A DNA stretch of 64,000 nt from Taklimakanibacter deserti (GTDB lineage Bacteria; Pseudomonadota; Alphaproteobacteria; Rhizobiales; Aestuariivirgaceae). Where the stretch lies: positions 558,001-622,000 of the forward strand of contig QORU01000001.1 of assembly GCA_003574785.1 (NCBI GenBank), in the 5' to 3' direction. Every line of letters begins with the position of its first letter. Position 1 is the stretch's first letter. Shown here one piece after another: positions 19,825 to 29,011 of this stretch. The translations under genes and the position numbers were made by a program. The notes under the pieces are model-generated. The model did no database searches and had not been told where the DNA came from. It saw only the letters and a program-made list of their open reading frames with translations.

Positions 19825-19898
19825 CTAGTGTCCTTTCGGTTCGCAAGTTCGCTCGGAGGGACGGTACAAGTCAGCGAACTTGCGAACCGGGACACTAG
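19825..19898. repeat. CTAG-bounded long hairpin element B
   Basis: CTAGTGTCC (19825-19833) and GGACACTAG (19890-19898) form the outer stem, and GGTTCGCAAGTTCGCT (19838-19853) pairs with 19873-19888. Between the two stems the left side has TTTC and the right side a single G. The loop is 19 bases. The last CTAG touches the ATG of rarA, so no good ribosome site remains there. Confidence 0.85.
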
Positions 19899-21212
19899 AT
19901 GGCCAATCTCTTCCAGGCGGCGGGGCTCGAGAAGGACGCGCCGCGGCCGCTCGCCGACCGCCTGCGGCCGCAGAAGCTTTCCGACGTCGTCGGCCAGGAG
20001 CACATCACCGGTCCGGAAGGTGTTCTTACCCGTATGATCGCGGCCGGGCGCGTGCCCTCGGTCATCTTCTGGGGACCGCCCGGCACCGGCAAGACCACGA
20101 TCGCGCGCCTCCTCGCCGGCGCCACGGGCCTCGTCTTCGAGCAGATGTCGGCGATCTTCTCAGGCGTCGCCGATCTCAAAAAGGCCTTCGAGGTGGCGCG
20201 CGCGCGGCGCGAGCAGGGGAAGGGCACGCTGCTTTTCGTCGACGAGATCCACCGCTTCAACCGCTCGCAGCAGGACAGTTTCCTCCCCGTCATGGAGGAC
20301 GGCACCATCACGCTAGTCGGCGCGACCACGGAGAACCCGTCCTTCGAGCTCAACGGCGCGCTCTTGTCGCGCGCCCAGGTCCTGGTGCTCAACCGGCTCG
20401 ATGCCGCGGCCCTCGAGGCGCTCATCGCGCGCGCCGAAATGCATGAGAAGCGGGCGCTGCCGGTCAATGAGGAAGCGCGGCAGATCCTGACCAACCTTGC
20501 CGACGGCGACGGGCGCTATCTGCTCAATTTGGTGGAAGACATCTTCGCCACCGTGCCGGAAGGCGGGGCACCGCTCGATCCGGCGAAGCTCGCCGAGGTC
20601 GTGCAGAAGCGCGTGCCGCTCTATGACAAGTCGCAGGACGGCCACTACAACCTGATCTCGGCCCTCCACAAGACGGTGCGCGGCTCCGATCCTGACGCCG
20701 CCCTTTATTATCTCGCGCGCATGCTGACCGCGGGCGAGAACCCGCTCTATATCGCGCGCCGGATGGTGCGGATGGCAATCGAGGACATCGGCCTTGCCGA
20801 TCCGCAGGCGCTGCAGCAGGCGCTCCTGGCCAAGGAGACCTATGATTTCCTCGGCAGCCCCGAGGGCGAGCTCGCTCTGGCGCAAGCGATCATCTATCTC
20901 GCGACCGCGCCCAAATCGAATGCCGGCTATGCCGCCTTCAAGATGGCGATGAGCCGGGCGAAGGAGACAGGATCGCTGTCGCCGCCCAAGATTATCCTCA
21001 ACGCGCCGACGCGCCTGATGAAGGAGCAGGAATATGGCGCCGGCTATCAATATGACCATGACGAGCCCGATGCCTTCTCGGGCCAGAATTATTTCCCCGA
21101 GCAGATGAAGCGGGAACGCTATTACGATCCGCCGGAACGCGGCTTCGAGCGCGAGATCCGCAAGCGGCTGGAATATTGGGCCAAGCTCAGGCGCGAGCGC
21201 GGGGAAGGGTGA
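19899..21212 (+). CDS. rarA: Replication-associated recombination protein A (AAA+ ATPase)
   Basis: RarA (MgsA, Mgs1/WRNIP1 family) acts at stalled replication forks and binds SSB. The 437-residue product has the AAA+ core with Walker A GPPGTGKTT (residues 59-67) and Walker B LLFVDEIHRF (111-120), then the C-terminal tetramerisation region with KTVRGSDPDAALYYLARML and AYQYDHDEP-type residues (GYQYDHDEPDAF). It begins directly after repeat element B and lacks a clear Shine-Dalgarno. It may depend on read-through from the protease gene. Confidence 0.96.
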   Translation: MANLFQAAGLEKDAPRPLADRLRPQKLSDVVGQEHITGPEGVLTRMIAAGRVPSVIFWGPPGTGKTTIARLLAGATGLVFEQMSAIFSGVADLKKAFEVARARREQGKGTLLFVDEIHRFNRSQQDSFLPVMEDGTITLVGATTENPSFELNGALLSRAQVLVLNRLDAAALEALIARAEMHEKRALPVNEEARQILTNLADGDGRYLLNLVEDIFATVPEGGAPLDPAKLAEVVQKRVPLYDKSQDGHYNLISALHKTVRGSDPDAALYYLARMLTAGENPLYIARRMVRMAIEDIGLADPQALQQALLAKETYDFLGSPEGELALAQAIIYLATAPKSNAGYAAFKMAMSRAKETGSLSPPKIILNAPTRLMKEQEYGAGYQYDHDEPDAFSGQNYFPEQMKRERYYDPPERGFEREIRKRLEYWAKLRRERGEG

Positions 21213-21227
21213 TCAAAGAAAGTGTGA

Positions 21228-21962
21228 TCACCAGGGAATAGCCTGGCCGTCGCGGAAGAAACCGCCGGTCGGGCCGTCAGGCGGCAGCGTCGCCGCCCAG
21301 ACGATGCCGGCAGCACCCTCGGCGACATCGCGCGTGGCGCCTGGCCCGCCCATGTTGGTCTTGACCCAGCCCGGACATACCGAATTCACCAGGATGCCGC
21401 GCGGCCGCATCTCGTAAGCGAGCGTGCGGGTGAAAACATTGATGCCGGCCTTGGAGGCGCGATAGCCGTAATAGCCTGGCCCCATCTCGCCGAGCGAGGC
21501 CATGCTGGAGGACACATTCACGATGCGGGCGCCGCGCGCCAGATGGGGCGCCAAGGCGCGAGTCACGCTCCAGGTGCCGATCATGTTGATGGCGATCGTG
21601 TCGGTGACGTTCCGCTCAGGGCTGCGCAGGACACTCGCATTCGAGCCGATGTCGGTTTGAACTTCGTCGTCATTGCCGGCCTCATACATGACGCCGGCGC
21701 AATTGATCAGGACGTCGATGGGTGCGTCCTTCTTCTTCACCTCATCGACGAGCGTCTGGATCGAGTCCTGATCCTGCATGTCGAAGGCGTGAAAGCTGAC
21801 GAGATGGCCTTCGGCGCGCAGGGACTGCGCCGCCTGCTCGAGACGAGGAACGGTGCGGCTGGCGATGAACAGCCGGTAGCCGAGCTTTCCCAATTGGCGC
21901 GCTGTTTCAAAACCGAGACCCCGAGAACCGCCGGTAATCAAGGCGAGAGGCAGACTGGACAT
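21228..21962 (-). CDS. Short-chain dehydrogenase/reductase
   Basis: The 244-residue product is a classical SDR: the NAD(P)-binding motif TGGSRGLGF near the N-terminus, NCAGVMY in the middle, the catalytic serine in NVSSSMAS and YGYRASK with the tyrosine and lysine. Before the C-terminus come VCPGWVKTNMGG residues. The ATG at 21962 is preferred to an upstream in-frame TTG because GGGGGT stands before it. The substrate is unknown. It is convergent with rarA, 15 bases away. Confidence 0.92.
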   Translation of the reverse strand: MSSLPLALITGGSRGLGFETARQLGKLGYRLFIASRTVPRLEQAAQSLRAEGHLVSFHAFDMQDQDSIQTLVDEVKKKDAPIDVLINCAGVMYEAGNDDEVQTDIGSNASVLRSPERNVTDTIAINMIGTWSVTRALAPHLARGARIVNVSSSMASLGEMGPGYYGYRASKAGINVFTRTLAYEMRPRGILVNSVCPGWVKTNMGGPGATRDVAEGAAGIVWAATLPPDGPTGGFFRDGQAIPW

Positions 21963-22232
21963 GCAAAGCAATACCCCCGAAGCCGTAGGTTCAGCCAGTG
22001 ATAATCCCGGTCGTAGGGCTGAAACCCAGAATAGGTTTTACGCAGAAACCACTGAAAAGTTGCAAAGACTTTCGAACAAATTTCCGAGAACTTCCAATTA
22101 AATATGTGAGTTATATCATACCGAATGACTTTAATCACGAGATGGTGATCGGAATACGGCCGCCCACAGAAAGACACCTTTGCCCAGGCAAATGCCTTGT
22201 AACAGCTTCATGACGCGGGGTTTTCAAGGCAA

Positions 22233-23318
22233 TTGGTTGATCTGACATCGAAAATCGCCCCAACTGAAAACCTCGATGAGCACTCTGGCGGGTTCGGCCC
22301 GCCCCTTGTCGTGCTGGCCGCCACAGTGTGTGTCCTCGGTCTGTGGGCGGCCTTGGAATACATCCTATGGTCGGTGCCGGTGCTGCCCAATAAAGCGCCG
22401 GACCTCGATCTCTACGCCTTCGGACGATCGGTCTTCACGGCTCTGTTGTCTCTCGTGGTCCTTGCGGCCTTCGTGGGTTGGACTCGAGCGCCAAGAGGGA
22501 GGCCGCTCACCATCGGGCAGACGGCCGCCGTCGCTCTGTCGCTGGCGCTTCTCAGTGTGTTCCTGGCGGTGTTCCTGCTGACGCCCACGACCTTCAGCCG
22601 GATGAGCCGCGAGGACGGGTTCGTCGAATGGGCATCGGCACTCCTGCCGATCGCGGCAAGCTTTCTCCTGCTCCGGTGCTGGGCCCGCACTGTCATGCGG
22701 GGCGGGAAGGCGATCTCCTGGATCGGCACGGCGCTGCTTCTCAGCGCCGGACTCCTGTTCGCGCTCGGCATGGAAGAGATATCCTGGATGCAGCGGATCT
22801 TCGGTTTCCCTACGCCAGAGGCGCTCAGCGGCAATATCCAGCACGAGCTCAATCTGCACAATCTCGCGACCAACCAGGTCGGCACCTTGCACAAGCTCGT
22901 GGGCTTCGCCTTTCTGGTCCTCCTGCCTTTCATCCATGCCACGCTGCCGCAGGCCATGAGGATTGGAGACCTCACTCCCCTCATCCCAAGCCGTTGCGTC
23001 GCCCTGGTTGCCGCACCCCTGGCGGCCCTGAATTACAATGGCTGGGATTTACTGGCGATGCAGATGACGACCTATCTGACGGTCGGTATCGTCCTCTATT
23101 TTGCCTGGCGGGCCTGGCGCGACAAGTACCCGGCCGAGGCGATTCTCTGTGCGGGCCTCGGGATCGCGATCATTGTGGCGCAGATCCTGTTCATTGCCTT
23201 CGGCGACAGCTTCGAGCGCATCTGGGATATCACCGAATATAAAGAGCTCTTCATCGCCCTCGGCCTGTTCGTGTGGGCTGTCGAAGTGTTCATGTTGCGG
23301 AAAGTGGAAAAGGACTAA
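22233..23318 (+). CDS. Polytopic membrane protein of unknown function, TTG start
   Basis: The 361-residue product has about ten predicted membrane spans. In the middle is a conspicuous stretch, GMEEISWMQRIFGFPTPEAL followed by LNLHNL, which I recall seeing (as EEISWGQRIFG...NLHNL) in other uncharacterised bacterial membrane proteins. The start is uncertain: TTG at 22233 is the first start in frame after the stop at 22200. The gene precedes an NmrA-type gene by 33 bases. No function can be given. Confidence 0.75.
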   Translation: MVDLTSKIAPTENLDEHSGGFGPPLVVLAATVCVLGLWAALEYILWSVPVLPNKAPDLDLYAFGRSVFTALLSLVVLAAFVGWTRAPRGRPLTIGQTAAVALSLALLSVFLAVFLLTPTTFSRMSREDGFVEWASALLPIAASFLLLRCWARTVMRGGKAISWIGTALLLSAGLLFALGMEEISWMQRIFGFPTPEALSGNIQHELNLHNLATNQVGTLHKLVGFAFLVLLPFIHATLPQAMRIGDLTPLIPSRCVALVAAPLAALNYNGWDLLAMQMTTYLTVGIVLYFAWRAWRDKYPAEAILCAGLGIAIIVAQILFIAFGDSFERIWDITEYKELFIALGLFVWAVEVFMLRKVEKD

Positions 23319-23351
23319 AAAGCGCACTGAGCATTTCAGGAAGAAGAACGC

Positions 23352-24191
23352 ATGATCGTCGTCACGGGGGCCAGCGGCTACATCGGAAGCAGGGCCGTAT
23401 CTCGTCTGTTGGACCTCGGACTTCCGGTAACCGCGATGGGCCGCAATGCGGAACGTTTGCGGCAAGCGGTCCCGCCCGGCGTTCCCACGGTCATCGCCGA
23501 CTATGACGATCCGCTCAGCCTTGACCGGGCGTTTGCCCAAGCGACGAAGCTGCTGTTCATTGCCGGCGACGGCTTTGCCGCGGACATGCTGCGCCAGCAC
23601 GCCAATGTGATCGCCGCGGCAAGTCGCAGCGCGGTCGTGCAAGTGGTGTTCACGAGCATCGTCGATGTCGCGGATAGCTCGCCTTTCTATTATGCGCCGG
23701 TCTATCGTGACGCCGAGCAGCAACTGAAGGCTTCGCGATTTTCATCGTCGGTCATCCGCTGCGGTCTTTACTCCGATTTCATCACCCGCCATTGGCTCGA
23801 TGACGAGCAGATTTCGCTGCCGCTCGGAAACGCACGCATCGCTCCCGTAGCGCGCGATGATGTGGCTGCCGCCGCCGTTCATGCCGTGCTGCACGATGTG
23901 GAGCCGATCTGGGCACTGACCGGTTCCGAATCCTATTCCATGGACGAGATCGCCGCGGCGGCGAGCCGGGTCATGGGCAAGATGTTCACTTATCGACCAT
24001 GCGCGTCGGAAGACTACATGAAGCGGCTCCAGGCGGAGATGGAAGAGCCCTGGCCCGTGGCATTCTCGTCCTTGTGCGCGTCCATAGAGGAGGGGCGGTA
24101 TGCCGACACCTCGGATCGCTTCGTGGATCTGATGTCGCGGCCCCCGGAGCGTTTTGAAGACTTCCTGAAGCGGCACAATACCTTGTCCTGA
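23352..24191 (+). CDS. NmrA-like NAD(P)-binding protein
   Basis: The 279-residue product is an atypical SDR with the nucleotide-binding motif VTGASGYIGSRA at residues 4-15 and no YxxxK pair in the usual place. Its layout resembles NmrA/HSCARG and the quinone reductase QOR2. The C-terminal half (DVEPIWALTGSESYSMDEIA) also fits that group. It lies between a membrane protein and an MFS transporter (2-base gap), probably as an operon. The substrate is unknown. Confidence 0.88.
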   Translation: MIVVTGASGYIGSRAVSRLLDLGLPVTAMGRNAERLRQAVPPGVPTVIADYDDPLSLDRAFAQATKLLFIAGDGFAADMLRQHANVIAAASRSAVVQVVFTSIVDVADSSPFYYAPVYRDAEQQLKASRFSSSVIRCGLYSDFITRHWLDDEQISLPLGNARIAPVARDDVAAAAVHAVLHDVEPIWALTGSESYSMDEIAAAASRVMGKMFTYRPCASEDYMKRLQAEMEEPWPVAFSSLCASIEEGRYADTSDRFVDLMSRPPERFEDFLKRHNTLS

Positions 24192-24193
24192 AG

Positions 24194-25462
24194 ATGAAGA
24201 TCGATCTCGGCGCTGGTCCGCTCAGAGCCTTTCGAAACCGGAATTTCCGCCTCTTTGCGTCGGGCCAGGTTCTGAGCCTTGCCGGATCGCGCATCCATGA
24301 CGTGGCGGCCGGCTGGCTGATGTGGCAGCTGACCGGATCCGCCACCTGGCTGGGCGTGCTGGCCCTCGCCGAGATCCTGCCGCGCCTCCTGCTCTGGCCG
24401 ATATCCGGCCTCGTCGCCGACAGCCTGGATCGCCGGCGGGTCGCGCTGATCTTCCAGACGCTGGCGGCGCTCGAAGCGGGCCTGCTCGCCGTTCTGCAGG
24501 CACTGGGCCTGGTGAATGAATGGATCCTCGTGCTGGCGACGGCGCTTCTCGGATTGAACAGCACCTTCTGGCAGCCCGTGCGTCAGACCCTCATCCCGAA
24601 GCTCGCACCGCCGCAAGATCTGCCCAATGTGATCGCCTTGACGTCCGTGCTCGCCAATGTCGCGCGGATCCTCGGTCCAATGATCGCCGGCCCCGCCATC
24701 ATATGGGGCGGCATCAGCACGGCCTTCGCCCTCAATGGCTTGAGCTTCGTTGCCGTCGTCGCAGCGCTCCTCATGATGGATCTTACGGCCGGCGACACAT
24801 CGCCGCCGCGCCAGAAATCGAGGGGTGGCGTCTGGCAGGGGATCGCGGTCGTCGCCGCACATCCGGGCATGCGGCCGCTTTTCATCCTGATCGGCATATT
24901 CGCGATCACCGTGCGCCCCCTGGCCGATCTTTTGCCGGCCTTTGCGGCAGGCGTGTTCGACAAGGGCCCGGGCGGCTTCGCGGCGCTGATCTCGGCCATG
25001 GGTGCGGGCGCACTCTCAGTCGGATTGCTGCTTTCCTGGCGTCAGCAATATTCGGGGCTGACGACCATCCTCGCCGGCTTCGGCTTGATCGGCGCGACTG
25101 CAACGGCACTTTTCGCGCTCAGCACCAATTCGATCATAGCACTCGTCCTGATGTTCCTGGTGGGCGTCGGGGTCACGGGCAAGAACATCGTCGCCCAGAC
25201 CCTGGTCCAGTCGGGGCTCGATGATGCGGTACGGGGGCGCGTCCTCAGCTTCTATTCGGTGATATTCAATGCGGCACCCTCGGGTGGCGCGCTGCTGCTC
25301 GGCTATATCGGCGATCTGGTCGGCATTCGCTGGCCAGTGGTCGTCGCGGCGATGATCGGATTGGCGGTGTCGTTCATGATTTTCATGCGCCGCAAGCGCC
25401 TTGCTCCCTATCTGGAGGTCACTCCAGGCCGGGTTTCCGAAGTGCAGCAAGGAAGCAAGTAG
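24194..25462 (+). CDS. MFS transporter, EntS-like (MFS_3 type)
   Basis: The 422-residue product has twelve predicted spans. The N-terminus LRAFRNRNFRLFASGQVLSL and AAGWLMWQLTGSATWLG, then the loop DSLDRRRV, are typical of the subgroup that includes the enterobactin exporter EntS. Export of a small molecule is likely, but its nature cannot be told. It starts 2 bases after the NmrA-like gene and is convergent with uvrA (4-base gap). Confidence 0.92.
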   Translation: MKIDLGAGPLRAFRNRNFRLFASGQVLSLAGSRIHDVAAGWLMWQLTGSATWLGVLALAEILPRLLLWPISGLVADSLDRRRVALIFQTLAALEAGLLAVLQALGLVNEWILVLATALLGLNSTFWQPVRQTLIPKLAPPQDLPNVIALTSVLANVARILGPMIAGPAIIWGGISTAFALNGLSFVAVVAALLMMDLTAGDTSPPRQKSRGGVWQGIAVVAAHPGMRPLFILIGIFAITVRPLADLLPAFAAGVFDKGPGGFAALISAMGAGALSVGLLLSWRQQYSGLTTILAGFGLIGATATALFALSTNSIIALVLMFLVGVGVTGKNIVAQTLVQSGLDDAVRGRVLSFYSVIFNAAPSGGALLLGYIGDLVGIRWPVVVAAMIGLAVSFMIFMRRKRLAPYLEVTPGRVSEVQQGSK

Positions 25463-25466
25463 GTAC

Positions 25467-28394
25467 TTACTCCGCTGCTTCGGTCTTCGTCCGCCCACGG
25501 CGCAGCACATCCTTGAGGAACTGGCCCGTATAGCTCCTAGGCGCCTTCACGCAGTCCTCCGGCGTGCCGGCGAAGACCACCTCGCCGCCGCCATCGCCGC
25601 CTTCGGGACCCATGTCGATGATCCAATCGGCGGTCTTGATCACTTCGAGATTGTGCTCGATGACCACGACCGTGTTGCCCTGGTCGACCAGCTCGTGCAG
25701 CACTTCGAGGAGCTTGCGCACATCGTGGAAATGGAGGCCCGTCGTCGGCTCGTCGAGCAGATAGATGGTGCGCCCGGTGGCACGCTTCGACAATTCCTTG
25801 GCGAGCTTGACCCGCTGCGCCTCGCCGCCCGAAAGTGTCGTCGCCTGCTGGCCGATATGGATATAGCCCAACCCCACGCGCTGCAGCGTCTCGAGCTTGT
25901 CGCGCACCAAAGGCACGGCGCGGAAGAACTCGGCCCCTTCGGCCACCGTCATGTCGAGCACGTCGGCGATCGACTTGTCCTTGAACTTGATCTCCAGCGT
26001 CTCGCGATTGTAGCGCTTGCCGTGGCAGGCATCGCAGGTGACATAGACGTCGGGCAGGAAGTGCATCTCGATCTTGATGACGCCGTCGCCCTGGCAGGTC
26101 TCGCAGCGCCCGCCCTTCACATTGAAAGAGAAGCGGCCGGGTTCATAGCCGCGCGCCTTGGCCTCAGGGAGGCCCGCGAACCAGTCGCGAATGGGCGTGA
26201 AGGCGCCGGTATAGGTCGCGGGGTTCGAGCGCGGCGTCCGGCCGATCGGCGACTGGTCGATGTCGATGATCTTGTCGAGATATTCGAGGCCCTCGATCTT
26301 GTCGTGCTCGAGCGGCGCCTCGCGCGTGCCCATGAGCTTGCGGGCGATGGCGCGGTAGATCGTGTCGATCAGAAGCGTCGACTTGCCGCCGCCCGACACG
26401 CCGGTGACGCAAGTGAAGACGCCGAGCGGGATCTCCGCCGACACGTTCTTCAGGTTATTGGCGCGGGCGCCCGTCACCTTGATGCGGCGGCCTTTCTCCG
26501 GCTGGCGCCGGCGCTGGGGCAGGGGAATCTGCTGCAGACCGACGAGATACTGGCCCGTCAGCGAGCGCGGATTGGCCATGACCTGCTCAGGGCTGCCCTG
26601 CGCCACGATCTCGCCGCCATGGACGCCGGCGCCGGGACCGATATCGACGACGAAATCCGCGAGCCGGATCGCATCCTCGTCATGCTCGACGACGATGACG
26701 GTGTTGCCGATGTCGCGCAAATGGATGAGCGTCTCGAGAAGGCGGGCATTGTCGCGCTGATGCAGCCCGATCGAAGGCTCGTCCAGCACATAGAGAACGC
26801 CGGTCAAACCTGAGCCGATCTGGGAGGCGAGCCTGATGCGCTGGCTCTCGCCGCCCGAAAGCGAGCCCGAGACGCGCGACAAGTTGAGGTAATCCAAGCC
26901 GACATCGACCAGGAATTTGAGGCGGGCACGGATCTCTTTCAGGATGCGATGGGCGATCTCGCGGTCCTTGGGCTTGAGCTTGGGCTCGAGCCTGCCGAAC
27001 CAGTCATTGGCGGCGCGGATCGACATATCGGAGACCTGGCCGATATGGAGCTTGTCGACCTTGACGGCGAGCGCCTGGGGTTTCAGGCGATAGCCGCCGC
27101 AGGCATCGCACGGATGGTCCGACTGATAGCGCGACAGCTCCTCGCGCATCCATTGCGAATCGGTCTCGCGCCAGCGCCGCTCGATATTGCCGATGACGCC
27201 CTCGAAGGCCTTCTTGGTCTTGTAGGTGCGAAGCCCGTCGTCATAGACGAAAGTGATCTCGTCATCGCCGGTGCCGAAGAGCACGGCGTCCCGCGCCTTC
27301 TTCGGCAGGTCCTTCCACGGCGCCGTCATCGAGAATTTGTAGTATTTCGCCAGCGCCTCGAGCGTCTGGGTGTAATAGGGCGAGGTGTTGCCGGTCTTGG
27401 CCCAGGGCAATATCGCGCCCTCGCGCAGCGATAGCGTTGGATCGGGCACGACGAGATCCGGCTCGAACCGGAGCTCGGTGCCGAGGCCGTCGCATTTGGG
27501 GCAGGCGCCGAAGGGATTGTTGAAGGAGAAGAGGCGGGGCTCGATCTCCTCGATGGTGAAGCCCGAGACGGGGCAGGCGAATTTCTCCGAGAAGAGAAGG
27601 CGCTCATGCGTCTCGTTCTTCGATTTGTTGGCGCTCTCCTCGCTGGTGCGCGAGGGCGGCAGGGGCTTGTCGGCATATTCGGCGATGGCCAAGCCGTCGG
27701 CGAGCTTGAGCGCCGTCTCGAAACTGTCGGCGAGGCGGTTGCCGAGATCGCTCCTGACCACGATGCGGTCGATCACCACATCGATATCGTGCTTGAACTT
27801 CTTGTCGAGGGCGGGAACCGCGTCGATCTCGTGGAACTTGCCGTCGACCTTGACGCGCTGGAAGCCCTTTTTCTGGAGATCGGCGAGCTCCTTGCGGTAC
27901 TCGCCTTTGCGGCCACGGACGATCGGCGCCAGAAGATAGAGGCGGGTGCCCTCGGGGAGGTCCATGATCCGGTCGACCATCTGGGTCACCGTCTGGCTCT
28001 CGATGGGAAGGCCGGTGGCGGGCGAATAGGCGACGCCGATGCGGGCGAAGAGCAGCCGCATATAATCATAGATCTCGGTGACGGTGCCGACCGTCGAGCG
28101 TGGATTGCGGCTGGTCGTCTTCTGCTCGATGGAAATGGCGGGCGAGAGGCCGTCGATCTGGTCGACATCGGGCTTCTGCATCATCTCGAGGAACTGGCGG
28201 GCATAGGCCGAAAGGCTTTCGACATAGCGCCGCTGGCCCTCGGCATAGATCGTGTCGAAGGCAAGCGAGGATTTGCCGGAACCGGAAAGCCCGGTGAAGA
28301 CGATCAGCCGGTCGCGCGGCAGCTCGAGCGAGATGTTCTTCAGATTGTGCTCACGCGCGCCCTGAATAGCGATGATTTTCTTGTTTTCAGCCAT
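25467..28394 (-). CDS. uvrA: Excinuclease ABC subunit A
   Basis: UvrA dimers find bulky DNA lesions and load UvrB in nucleotide excision repair. The 975-residue product has two ABC ATPase modules. The first has Walker [10 protein letters not shown] (residues 35-43) and a zinc module with [19 protein letters not shown] and [11 protein letters not shown]. The second has [11 protein letters not shown], the CETCQGDG and [10 protein letters not shown] zinc motif, [12 protein letters not shown] and [12 protein letters not shown] see no GAAC-N7-GAAC LexA box before it, so SOS control is not evident. Confidence 0.98.
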   Translation of the reverse strand: MAENKKIIAIQGAREHNLKNISLELPRDRLIVFTGLSGSGKSSLAFDTIYAEGQRRYVESLSAYARQFLEMMQKPDVDQIDGLSPAISIEQKTTSRNPRSTVGTVTEIYDYMRLLFARIGVAYSPATGLPIESQTVTQMVDRIMDLPEGTRLYLLAPIVRGRKGEYRKELADLQKKGFQRVKVDGKFHEIDAVPALDKKFKHDIDVVIDRIVVRSDLGNRLADSFETALKLADGLAIAEYADKPLPPSRTSEESANKSKNETHERLLFSEKFACPVSGFTIEEIEPRLFSFNNPFGACPKCDGLGTELRFEPDLVVPDPTLSLREGAILPWAKTGNTSPYYTQTLEALAKYYKFSMTAPWKDLPKKARDAVLFGTGDDEITFVYDDGLRTYKTKKAFEGVIGNIERRWRETDSQWMREELSRYQSDHPCDACGGYRLKPQALAVKVDKLHIGQVSDMSIRAANDWFGRLEPKLKPKDREIAHRILKEIRARLKFLVDVGLDYLNLSRVSGSLSGGESQRIRLASQIGSGLTGVLYVLDEPSIGLHQRDNARLLETLIHLRDIGNTVIVVEHDEDAIRLADFVVDIGPGAGVHGGEIVAQGSPEQVMANPRSLTGQYLVGLQQIPLPQRRRQPEKGRRIKVTGARANNLKNVSAEIPLGVFTCVTGVSGGGKSTLLIDTIYRAIARKLMGTREAPLEHDKIEGLEYLDKIIDIDQSPIGRTPRSNPATYTGAFTPIRDWFAGLPEAKARGYEPGRFSFNVKGGRCETCQGDGVIKIEMHFLPDVYVTCDACHGKRYNRETLEIKFKDKSIADVLDMTVAEGAEFFRAVPLVRDKLETLQRVGLGYIHIGQQATTLSGGEAQRVKLAKELSKRATGRTIYLLDEPTTGLHFHDVRKLLEVLHELVDQGNTVVVIEHNLEVIKTADWIIDMGPEGGDGGGEVVFAGTPEDCVKAPRSYTGQFLKDVLRRGRTKTEAAE

Positions 28395-28658
28395 GGTGGT
28401 TGACTAGACCAAAAGGGGAACGGGGGCAAGCTCGGCGAGCACCCAGTCCACATGCTGCATCTTTCAAGCGCCAGAACATGTCAGCAGCTTGACCGCTGTC
28501 CACAGCCGTTGGCGGAAGCCGCAAGCTCGTAAGGGGAACCCTGTCACTGCAACGTCAGAGAAGCGAGGCCGCGACGGTGTGGTACCCGGCGCGATGCTGC
28601 ATATTGGTCACAGTTCAGGCTTTTCAAGATGTGGAGGCCAAGGGCTGGCCCTTTTGAC

Positions 28659-28687
28659 TTGACATCGAAGGCAGGAGGACCAAGATA
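28659..28687 (+). promoter_or_regulatory. Possible promoter of an orphan transcript
   Basis: TTGACA (28659-28664) is followed after 17 bases by AAGATA (28682-28687), within AAGATAAAAT. The -35 is perfect and the -10 is fair. No annotated gene follows on this strand before the convergent MFS gene. Confidence 0.4.
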
Positions 28688-28745
28688 AAATCATTCATCG
28701 ATCGCAGGGTCGGTGACGGAACATAAACAAGAAGAGGAGGGAGGC

Positions 28746-28802
28746 ATGAATCCACCGGGCTACCTTCTTCGACTGCGGCAAGTTCCGCAGTCACGGTCCT
28801 GA
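28746..28802 (+). CDS. Putative 18-residue small protein or leader peptide
   Basis: ATG at 28746 is preceded by AGGAGGGAGG with good spacing, one of the best ribosome sites in the window. The product would be MNPPGYLLRLRQVPQSRS. A perfect 8-bp hairpin, GACTGCGG / CCGCAGTC with loop CAAGTT, lies inside the frame (28771-28792). No homology is claimed. It may simply be chance; it could equally be a leader peptide or a dual-function small RNA. Confidence 0.3.
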   Translation: MNPPGYLLRLRQVPQSRS

Positions 28803-28966
28803 CAGCGCGCTGCAGCACAAAACGTCACTGATCAGGCCGCTCATCCTACAATTTGAATAGCTCACGCGAGAGCGAGACACCGATAGCTGGGTCGTCTCAG
28901 AGTCTCGAAAATCCTCCGGTGATGAGCACCGGAAACAGACTTCGAAAAATCTCGAATGATCGAGTG

Positions 28967-28999
28967 CCCCGCCGGCGCCAGATGAGCGCGGCGGGGTTT
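28967..28999 (+). terminator. Possible terminator of the orphan transcript
   Basis: CCCCGCCG (28967-28974) pairs with CGGCGGGG (28989-28996), followed by TTT. The T run is short. Read on the other strand there is no T run, so it does not serve the MFS gene that ends at 29012. Confidence 0.45.
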
Positions 29000-29011
29000 C
29001 GATTCAGGTCG

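Larger units (their letters stand above)
28395..29011. other. 617-base gap between uvrA and an MFS gene
   Basis: No conserved gene is visible on either strand. On the plus strand there is a promoter-like pair (28659-28687), a very short open frame with an excellent ribosome site (28746-28802), an internal perfect hairpin (28771-28793) and a terminator-like stem (28967-28999). Together these could make a transcript of about 310 bases. The rest looks non-coding. Confidence 0.5.

Noticed and set aside
19734..19898. The two long hairpins as ordinary rho-independent terminators
   Set aside because: Neither has a T run, and they overlap the stop and abut the start of real genes; their shared CTAG ends point to a repeat family instead.
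25401..26813. 470-residue plus-strand frame
   Set aside because: Antisense to uvrA, which has all its motifs intact on the other strand.
28639..28655. AAGGGCTGGCCCTTTT as a terminator
   Set aside because: The loop would be only two bases, and no gene ends there.
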